Both the position numbers and the translations under genes were made by a program. Source: Lathyrus oleraceus (Eukaryota; Streptophyta; Magnoliopsida; Fabales; Fabaceae). Taken from it: a stretch of DNA of 64,000 bases. A model generated the notes under the pieces. It was given only the letters and a program-made list of their open reading frames with translations. It ran no database searches and was not told the DNA's origin. Location: the NCBI RefSeq assembly GCF_024323335.1, contig NC_066585.1, forward strand, positions 538,471,769-538,535,768, written 5' to 3'. Shown piece by piece: positions 58,277 to 64,000 of this stretch; position 1 is the stretch's first letter; the number at the start of each line of letters is the position of its first letter.

Positions 58277-59120
58277 ATTCACATTGTATTATGGTATATT
58301 ATATATAAATAAATTCTATAATTTCTTCTCCATCGGCAAATTTTATGTTTCTTCATCACTAAGTAACAAATTTAAAGGATTATAAATTAATGATTCATAT
58401 TATATATAAACGGTTAATAACTGAAATTACGCAATAAAGCTCAATTATAATTGTATTTGTCATATTTACACTGTATTATGGTATATTATATGTAAAAAAT
58501 ATTAATATTTTCTTCTCCATCACCAAATTTTAGGTTTCGTCATCACTAAGAAACAAAGTGAAATAAATATAAATGAATGATTCATATTATATATAAATGG
58601 GTAAAATATAAATCGGTAACAACTGAAACTACATAATTTGTATTCGGCATATTCACATTGTATTATTGTATACTATATATAAATAGATTCTATAATTTTC
58701 TTCTCCATCACCAAATTATTGTATATTATAATTGTTTTTTTCATATTCACACTGTATTATGGTATATTATATGTAAAAAAATATTAATATTTTCTTCTCC
58801 ATCACCAAATTTTAGGTTTCTTCATCACTAAGCAACAAAGTGAAAAAAATATAAATGAATGATGCATATTATATATAAATGGGTAACAACTTAAATTACA
58901 TAATCAAGATTAATATTATTTGTATTCGGCATATTCACATTGTATTATGGTATATAATATGTAAATAAATTCAATAATTTTCTTCTCCATCACCAAATTT
59001 TAGGTTTCTTCATCCCTAAGTAACAAAGTTAAAGTACTATAAATTAATGATTCATTTTATATATAAATGGTTAATAAGTGAAATTACATAATAATACTCA
59101 ATTTTATTTGTATTCGTCAT
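58277..59120 (+). repeat. Degraded array edge
   Basis: Five pieces follow the last complete HOR: A at 58277-58463, a B/L mosaic at 58464-58650 with TAAAATATAAATCGG and a loss before TTTGTATTC, a half-length A at 58651-58744 (94 bp), B at 58745-58932 and C at 58933-59120. The last C has CACCAAATTTTAGG and CCCTAAGTAAC where inner C copies have CACGAAATTTTAAG and CCCTAATTAAC. Homology to the satellite ends abruptly after GTATTCGTCAT. Confidence 0.9.
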
Positions 59121-59177
59121 ATCTACTTTTAATATGTAAAAGTTAATTACCACCATAATTACTTAATTACCCTAATT
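59121..59177. other. Short spacer next to the array
   Basis: AT-rich sequence with tandem-like AATTAC words (TTAATTACC, ATAATTAC, TTAATTACC, CTAATTAC). I see no gene or element in it. It separates the satellite edge from the first copy of the direct duplication. Confidence 0.6.
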
Positions 59178-59388
59178 ACAATCCATAATACAGCTACTTT
59201 CATGTTCCTATAAGTAATTTCGTACTAAACTCTATTTATACTACTAAAAAATATTACCGTTATTTTATTGTTGTTGCAATCTTATCATTCCAAAATGAAA
59301 TCAATATTCTGAAATCAAATTAATTATTATTGTAGTTTTTTTGCCAAATATTATCGTTACTTGATTTTCTTTAAATGACAAAATGAAT
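59178..59388 (+). repeat. Direct duplication, copy 1
   Basis: This 211-bp segment, from ACAATCCATAATACAGC to GACAAAATGAAT, recurs in the same orientation at 61228-61524. Matching blocks include CAGCTACTTTCATGTTCC, TTGTTGCAATCTTATCATTC and TTTTTTTGCCAAATATTATC. The copies are nearly identical outside one insertion of about 86 bp in copy 2, so the duplication is fairly recent. Confidence 0.9.
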
Positions 59389-59393
59389 ATTTA

Positions 59394-59611
59394 ATTGTAT
59401 AATTATATGTTATTAAATTATAACTTTAAAATTAAAAATAACTATTTAATATAGTTGATTAATATTAATTGTGTAATTTAATATTAATTGTGTAATTTAA
59501 TATTATTGTTAATTTACCTACCAATTAATTATTATTATTGTTATTATTATTGATATTTACCCGCCATATATGATAAGAATATTTTTAAAATTTAAATAGT
59601 ATATTTATTAT
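59394..59611 (+). repeat. Inverted-repeat arm, left
   Basis: The reverse complement recurs at 62751-62950. Shared blocks include ATTGTATAATTATATG, TTTAATATAGTTGATT, TTACCTACCAATTAATT and CCATATATGATAAGAAT. The left arm has an extra 19-bp tandem duplication (TAATTTAATATTAATTGTG, about 59466-59504), explaining its greater length. The pair could be long terminal inverted repeats of a 3.56-kb DNA element or an inverted segmental copy. No transposase or target-site duplication is visible. Confidence 0.85.
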
Positions 59612-61226
59612 GTTTTGTATTTTTAATCTTTTTTATTTATATCCGGTTCAAATGCAGATGAATTGGTTGAATCGATTGAACTTTAATACGGAGTTTCATC
59701 GATTTAATGTCCAATTTGATTTTTAAAACGTTGGTAATCTATATATATTTATAATATATCATAAATATTTAACTATCATAAATATTTAAATATCATAAAT
59801 ATTTAAAGATGCATTCTTATTTATTTAAATTTTATTTTACATTTATTTATTTTAGTTTCATTTATTACGTTTTTTAATTTTTAATTTTTTTTATTTATAT
59901 CCGGTTCAAATGCAGTTGAATTGGTTGAATCGATTGAACTTTGATACGGAGTTTCATCGATTTAATGTTCAATTTCAATTTTAAAACATTGGTACTCTAT
60001 ATATATTTATAAAATATCAAAAATATTTAAATATCATAAATATTTAAAGATGCATTCTTATTTATTTAAATTTTATTTTACATTTATTTATTTTAATGTC
60101 ATTTATTATGTTTTGTATTTTTAATTTTTTTTATTTATATCCGGTTCAAATGCAGTTGAATTGGTTGAATCGATTGAACTTTGATACGGAGTTTCATCGA
60201 TTTAATGTCCAATTTGATTTTTAAAACATTGGTAATCTATATATATTTATAAAATATCATAAATATTAAAATATAATAAATATTTAAAGATGCATTCTTG
60301 ATTATTTAAATTTTATTTAACATTTATTTATTTTAATGTCATTTATTTTATTTTTTAATTTTTAATTTTTTTTATTTATATCCGGTTCAAATGCAGTTGA
60401 ATTGGTAGAATCGATTGATCTTTGATACGGAGTTTCATCGATTTAATGTCCAATTTGATTTTTAAAACATTTGTAATCTATATATATTTATAATATATCA
60501 TAAGTATTTAAATATCATAAATATTTAAAGATGCATTCTTATTTATTTAAATTTTATTTAACATTTATTTAATTTAGTGTCATTTATTATGTTTTTTAAT
60601 TTTTAATTTTTTTTATTTATATCCGGTTCAAATGCAGTTGAATTGGTTGAATCAATTGAACTTTGATACGGAGTTTCATCGATTTAATGTCCAATTTGAT
60701 TTTTAAAACATTGGTAATCTATATATATTTATCAAAGATCATAAATATTAAAATATAATAAATACTAAAAGATGCATTCTTATTTATTTAAATTTTATTT
60801 TACATTTATTTCTTTTAATGTCATTTATTTTGTTTTTTAATTTTTAATTTTTTTTATTTATATCCGGGTCAAATGCAGTTGAATTGGAAGAATCGATTGA
60901 ACTTTGATACAGAGTTTCATCGATTTAATGTCCAATTTGATTTTTAAAACATTTGTAATCTATATATATTTATAATATATCATAAATATTTAAATATCAT
61001 AAATATTTAAAGATGCATTCTTATTTATTTCAATTTTATTTTACATTTATTTATTTTAATGTCATTTATTATGTTTTTTAATTCTTAATCTTTTTTATTT
61101 ATATCCGGTTCAAATGCAGTTGAATTGGTTGAATCGATTGAACTTTGATACGGAGATTCATCGCTTTAATGTCCAATTTAATTTTTAAAACATTGGTAAT
61201 CTATATATATTTATAATATATCATAA
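59603..61226 (+). repeat. 241-bp tandem repeat, seven copies
   Basis: ATCCGGTTCAAATGCAG recurs at 59641, 59899, 60139, 60380, 60621, 60862 (as ATCCGGGTC) and 61103, a spacing of 240-241 bp except for 258 bp in the first copy. That first copy has one extra 17-bp CATAAATATTTAA-type sub-repeat. Each unit also has TTGAATCGATTGAACTTTG, ACGGAGTTTCATCGATTTAA and AAAGATGCATTCTTATTTA. It shares no core motif with the 188-bp satellite. CGGTTCAA and GAATCGATTGAA words are common in plant tandem repeats, but I do not recognise this family. Confidence 0.95.
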
Positions 61227-61227
61227 T

Positions 61228-61524
61228 ACAATCCATAATACAGCTACTTTCATGTTCCTATAAGTAATTTCGTACTAAACTCTATTTAATTCTTACTAAA
61301 TTCTATTTCGTACTAAACTCTATTTAAACTCTATTTAAATAAATTACCTATCTTTAAATGACAAAATGAATTTTTTTTAATAATAAATATTACCGTTATT
61401 TTATTGTTGTTGCAATCTTATCATTCCAAAATGAAATCAATATTCTGAAATCAAATTAATTATTATTGTAGTTTTTTTGCCAAATATTATCGTTACTTGA
61501 TTTTCTTTAAATGACAAAATGAAT
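61228..61524 (+). repeat. Direct duplication, copy 2
   Basis: Second copy of 59178-59388, 297 bp long. The extra 86 bp after CTCTATTTA holds repeated TTCGTACTAAACTCTATTTA words and a partial copy of TTTAAATGACAAAATGAAT (about 61354) that matches the end of the segment at about 61507. Copy 2 thus contains a local tandem duplication. It abuts the last 241-bp repeat with no spacer. Confidence 0.9.
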
Positions 61525-61880
61525 TTTTTTAATAATAAATATACTGATTTTTTAAGTGGTCTTTCTGAGATGTCAAACCGAGAATATGAAAAGAGGGAGA
61601 AGTAATATGAAACGGTTTGATGAAAATTAGGGTTTTATTTAATTAAATAAATTGATATTATTATTATTATTAATATTGTTATTTATTAATATTTATTATC
61701 AATTAAATTAATAATCTATTAATATTATTATTATAGGGTCATTCCAATGTTGTGAGATGTAATATAGGGTCATTGGAATGATATATTAAATTTTATTATA
61801 ACATTATTTTAATTAATAATGATATTGAGATTATAACTACCCTATAATGATATTGAGATTAATAATAATAATAATATTTA
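61525..61880. other. AT-rich intergenic DNA, mostly unassigned
   Basis: No gene is seen. 61555-61635 is the least repetitive part (GTCAAACCGAGAATATG, GAAAATTAGGGTTTTA). 61640-61730 is simple ATT/AAT-rich sequence. At 61734-61775 two TAGGGTCATT words, one followed by CCAATG and one by GGAATG, flank TGTGAGATGTAATA. These are pieces of the terminal sequence of the foldback element at 62069-62683. Confidence 0.6.
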
Positions 61881-61987
61881 TTGCAAAATCACATCTATGT
61901 AAAATTCAATTAATAATAGATTGACATTAATATTATTATAACTACCCTATAATCTCAATTAATAATGATCCTTTCAACAGAATAATT
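61881..61987. mobile_element. Rearranged fragment of the foldback element
   Basis: 61881-61928 (TTGCAAAATCACATCTATG to TAGATTGACATT) matches 62620-62667 in direct orientation, and the reverse complement matches the left arm near 62085-62130. After a gap, 61968-61987 (ATCCTTTCAACAGAATAAT) matches the left arm near 62151. Two arm parts in opposite orientation, lacking the middle, suggest a scrambled or excised copy. Confidence 0.7.
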
Positions 61988-62010
61988 TGATTTGATTTGA
62001 TTTGATTTAA
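61987..62010 (+). repeat. TTTGA microsatellite
   Basis: Four to five TTTGA units followed by TTTAATTGG. The reverse complement, AATTAAATCAAATCAAATC, lies at about 62730-62750, beside the right inverted arm. The two may therefore belong to another inverted pair. Confidence 0.7.
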
Positions 62011-62068
62011 TTGGTATGCTTTGATTTGATTAATATTATTATAACATTTATTTCAACTTTCTGAGATG

Positions 62069-62683
62069 TAATATAGGGTCATTCCATTGTCAATCTATTA
62101 TTAATTGAATTTTACATAGATGTAATTTTGCACTAACATATTTTATCCTTTCAACAGAATAATTATAGTAAATACGTACATTCTGTATACCGAATTATAA
62201 TAAAAATGTATTAAAATCAAAAGCAATAAAACTGTTTACAGTAAATAAAAATATAGAATAACATCTTAAAATTCTATTCTATTTGATTATTCATTTACTT
62301 ATTACTAATTTATTTATTATATAAAAATATATCAAATAAAATTTTAAATATATGTTGTGTCATTAGCATTTATTTCAACTTTTGATTTATTATTGATTTT
62401 TTATTTCAATGAATTTTTCTTTAAATATTTATGATCATGAAGAAATTAGACTATATTTTTATTTACTGTAAACAATTTTATTGCTTTTGATTTTAATACA
62501 TTTTTATTATAATTCGGTATACAGAATGTACGTATTTACTATAATTATTCTGTTGAAAGGATAAAATATGTTAGTGCAAAGATAACAGCGGTATAAGATT
62601 CAATATGCCAGCGTGTTATTGCAAAATTACATCTATGTAAAATTCAATTAATAATAGATTGACATTGGAATGACCCTATATTA
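62069..62683. mobile_element. MITE-like foldback element with long inverted arms
   Basis: Left arm 62069-62256 and right arm 62451-62683 are reverse complements and flank a 194-bp AT-rich loop. Outer ends read TAATATAGGGTCATTCCA and its complement. Shared inner blocks include TATCCTTTCAACAGAATAAT, ACGTACATTCTGTATACCGA and TTGCTTTTGATTTTAATAC. The right arm is 45 bp longer: 62581-62625 holds a segment absent from the left arm, bounded by TGCAAA at 62575-62580 and 62620-62625. There is no coding capacity, as expected of a non-autonomous element. The superfamily is unresolved because the target-site duplication is unclear. Confidence 0.82.
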
Positions 62684-62750
62684 TTTTTCATAATAAGTAA
62701 CCGATTTTAATTTATAGAGTTTGGATCTCAATTAAATCAAATCAAATCAA
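62684..62750. other. Spacer with inverted TTTGA tract
   Basis: This stretch contains TTTATAGAGTTTGGATCTC and then AATTAAATCAAATCAAATC, the complement of the microsatellite at 61987. No gene is seen. Confidence 0.6.
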
Positions 62751-62950
62751 ATAATAAATATACTATTTAAATTTTAAAATATTCTTATCATATATGGTGG
62801 GTAAATATCAATAATAATAATAACAATAATAATAATTAATTGGTAGGTAAATTAACAATAATATTAAATTACTCAATTAATATTAATCAACTATATTAAA
62901 TAGTTATTTTTAATTTAAAGTTATAATTTAATAACATATAATTATACAAT
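62751..62950 (-). repeat. Inverted-repeat arm, right
   Basis: Reverse complement of 59394-59611, 200 bp, lacking the 19-bp duplication of the left arm. Differences include GTGGGTAAATATC here against the complement of GCGGGTAAATATC on the left. It ends 171 bp before the start codon of the OB-fold gene, so it lies in or next to that gene's promoter. Confidence 0.85.
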
Positions 62951-63021
62951 CAAAACGATGTTATATATGTGTAACATCAAAGGTTGGATCCTTTTCAGCA
63001 TTTTGCCACACACCTCTATCA

Positions 63022-63034
63022 AATTTATATACTC
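63022..63034 (+). promoter_or_regulatory. Possible TATA box
   Basis: AATTTATATACTC lies about 90 bp upstream of the start codon, in the sense direction, and is followed by a T/C-rich stretch as is common near plant transcription starts. In such AT-rich DNA the match is weak evidence. No transcript data were available. Confidence 0.3.
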
Positions 63035-63047
63035 TTTTTTTTTCCAG

Positions 63048-63116
63048 GTTATTAGGTTTGTAATTTTATAGTCATCTAAATTTGCAGTTACATTAATTTT
63101 TGAATTTTTTTTTCAG
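63048..63116 (+). other. Possible 5'-UTR intron
   Basis: A good acceptor, a run of Ts then CAG ending at 63116, lies five bases before the ATG. A possible donor, CAG then GTTATTAG, begins at 63048. If both are used, a 69-bp intron separates the leader from the start codon. The acceptor is more convincing than the donor, and another donor further upstream is possible. Confidence 0.35.
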
Positions 63117-63121
63117 TGAAA

Positions 63122-64000
63122 ATGAGTAGAAAGGTTGATTCTGTGAAAGACATCAATGACTCAAAAGAAACTTGGCGTCTTGCTGTTCGAATAATGGATG
63201 TTTGGAGTGTTGTGAATAATAAGGGTATTGAACATTTGGAGATGATTGTTATGGATTCCTTGGTAAATTGCTTTTCTTTTTTTAAGTATTGATTTTTGTA
63301 TGATAGTTAGTAATTACAACAAAATGCTTTTTTGTATAACATATAAAAAGAAGATTATTTTCATTTTGTTAGGGTGATCGGATTCAGGTCCTTATTCGTC
63401 ATGACCATTTACTGAAATGGAAAGAGGTCATTAAGGAGAATATGACCTGCATTATAAACAATGGCAGTGTCTATAACAATGATTTTCAGTGGAAGGTATG
63501 TGATCATTCAAAAAAATTTGTGTTTCTTGGTGGTACCACAATGAAGGCAATCGAACTTCAAAATATTCCACCTAAAGGATATTTCTTTACAGATTTTGGT
63601 GAGATACTTCAAGGCAAATGCAAAACCGATAGACTGGAAGGTAATTTAAATTCTATTATGACTTATATAACTTATATATTTGCAAACACATTCAATAATG
63701 AACCTTACTTTAATGTAGATATTATTGGTGCTGTTAGTGAGATAAACCATATCCAATCCAACACTCCGGGGAAGAAAGTTGTTGTTTCTATTGTGCTGAA
63801 AGATTTGAAGTAATGCGCATTGTTTTCATAACTTATGTGTTTGATAAATTTATATATTTTGCACCACTGAATCCCATCATATAATATTGTTTATTTATAT
63901 TGCAAAATAGGGGTAATTGCATAAATTGCAATTTATGGGAAATCTATGGATCAAAATTTTTGGCTTACTACAATGATCCTAAAAACAATGGAGCTATTGT
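63122..64000 (+). CDS. RPA70-like OB-fold protein, 5' part (four exons, open at window end)
   Basis: Proposed exons are 63122-63262, 63373-63640, 63719-63809 and 63911-64000+. All introns obey GT-AG and the frame is kept across each junction. The protein begins MSRKVDSVKDINDSKETWRL and continues AVRIMDVWSV. This is the W-x-L-x-V-R-I-x-x-V-W start of the plant replication protein A 70-kDa/DUF223 OB-fold family. LEMIVMDSL joined to GDRIQVLIRHD gives the next strands of the first OB fold, and IIGAVSEI followed by GKKVVVSIVLKDLKGNCINC and NLWEIYG gives the start of a second OB fold. The family binds single-stranded DNA in the nucleus. Plants have many diverged copies, some carried by Helitrons, so a housekeeping role is not assured. 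The ATG at 63122 is the first one in frame after a strong acceptor. No helicase is visible. The C-terminal part lies outside the window. Confidence 0.85.
63263..63372 (+). other. Intron 1 of the OB-fold gene
   Basis: 110 bp, from GTAAATTGC to TTTTGTTAG. It falls between codons, joining DSL to GDR in a strand typical of the family. Reading through it meets a stop at TATTGA. Confidence 0.8.
63641..63718 (+). other. Intron 2 of the OB-fold gene (stop-free, multiple of three)
   Basis: 78 bp, from GTAATTTAAA to TTTAATGTAG. Removal joins TDRLE to DIIGAVSEI, which matches the usual linker between the two OB folds. The intron has no in-frame stop and is 26 codons long, so the frame stays open if it is kept. 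Retained, it would add an N/Y/T-rich stretch (NLNSIMTYITYIFANTFNN) not expected in the family. Splicing is therefore preferred but not proven. Confidence 0.72.
63810..63910 (+). other. Intron 3 of the OB-fold gene
   Basis: 101 bp, from GTAATGCGC to GCAAAATAG. Without splicing the frame stops at TAA 63811-63813. With splicing VLKDLK continues as GNCINCNLWEIYGSKF, giving the conserved D-L-x-G-N-x-x-x-C-x-L-W pattern of the second OB fold. This makes the junction convincing. Confidence 0.8.

Larger units (their letters stand above)
1..59120 (+). repeat. Satellite DNA array, ~188-bp monomer, higher-order repeat organisation
   Basis: One continuous head-to-tail tandem array fills 92% of the window. 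Every monomer starts near ATTCACATTGTATTATGG and carries a conserved TTCTTC-CCATCACCAAATTTT segment, a TGATTCATATTATATATAAA segment and a TTATTTGTATTC segment. Two classes alternate. Odd monomers have GTAAATAAATTCAATAA, TAAATTAATGATTC and GGTTAATAAGTGAAATTAC. Even monomers have a poly-A tract after TATATG, ATAAATGAATGATTC and ATCAAGATCAA. I saw no inverted unit, no interspersed element and no long open frame in it. Period and order were read directly; the family could not be matched to a named satellite. A centromeric or heterochromatic location is inference. Confidence 0.98.

Noticed and set aside
1..59120. CRISPR-like array
   Set aside because: Repeats are contiguous 188-bp monomers with no unique spacers, and the other content is of a plant nuclear type.
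1..59120. Short open frames inside the satellite
   Set aside because: All are brief, recur with the monomers and are interrupted by TAA/TGA in every frame. They are by-products of the repeat, not genes.
59641..61120. tRNA genes in the 241-bp repeat, suggested by GGTTCAAATGC resembling a B-box
   Set aside because: GGTTCAAATGC resembles the T-loop consensus, but there is no matching A-box, acceptor stem or cloverleaf upstream. The resemblance is limited to this word.
59603..61226. 241-bp repeat as a diverged form of the 188-bp satellite
   Set aside because: It has no ATTCACATTGTATTATGG or CCATCACCAAATTTT core and a different period. The shared feature is only AT richness.
59394..62950. LTR retrotransposon bounded by the 200-bp repeats
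   Set aside because: The repeats are inverted, not direct, and there is no primer-binding site, polypurine tract or gag/pol coding between them.
63442..63813. A stand-alone 123-residue protein starting MTCIINNGSV
   Set aside because: This frame spans exon 2, the unspliced intron 2 and exon 3. The family pattern continues upstream across intron 1 and downstream across intron 3, so it is part of a larger spliced gene.

Overview
The window looks like nuclear DNA from a flowering plant. The grounds are a very AT-rich satellite array of about 188-bp monomers in long higher-order repeats (HORs), followed by a spliced gene of the plant-expanded RPA70-like OB-fold family with short AT-rich introns. 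A legume or other dicot is plausible, but I do not recognise the satellite and cannot name the species.

Layout. (1) 1-59120 is one uninterrupted head-to-tail satellite array, all in one orientation, with no genes. Ten-base anchor positions give 310 monomers over 58276 bp (mean 188 bp) plus a degraded edge. Two monomer classes alternate, giving a dimer of about 375 bp. Four monomers form a 752-bp sub-repeat, and three diverged 4-mers form a 12-monomer HOR of 2260 bp, called A to L here. Positions 1-18072 hold eight near-identical 12-mers. Positions 18073-58276 mix 12-mers with three deletion derivatives: a 562-bp 3-mer (17 copies), a 1.5-kb 8-mer (7 copies, at least three junction types) and one 11-mer. 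The last 0.85 kb is degraded and the array stops sharply at 59120. (2) 59121-62950 is intergenic and rich in repeats. It has a direct duplication (59178-59388 and 61228-61524), a seven-copy 241-bp tandem repeat unrelated to the satellite, a pair of 200-bp inverted arms 3.1 kb apart, and a nested foldback/MITE-like element. (3) From 63122 to the window end is the 5' part of a gene with an RPA70-like OB-fold protein, four exons visible, open at the right edge.

The regions do not form one pathway. The interest lies in array evolution. In-register unequal exchange removes 752-bp 4-mers, while two out-of-register events, which gave the 3-mer and the 11-mer, both break in the same short segment conserved in every monomer. 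A further variant shows that the 3-mer spread together with its left neighbour. Whether the array is centromeric, pericentromeric or subtelomeric cannot be read from sequence alone.
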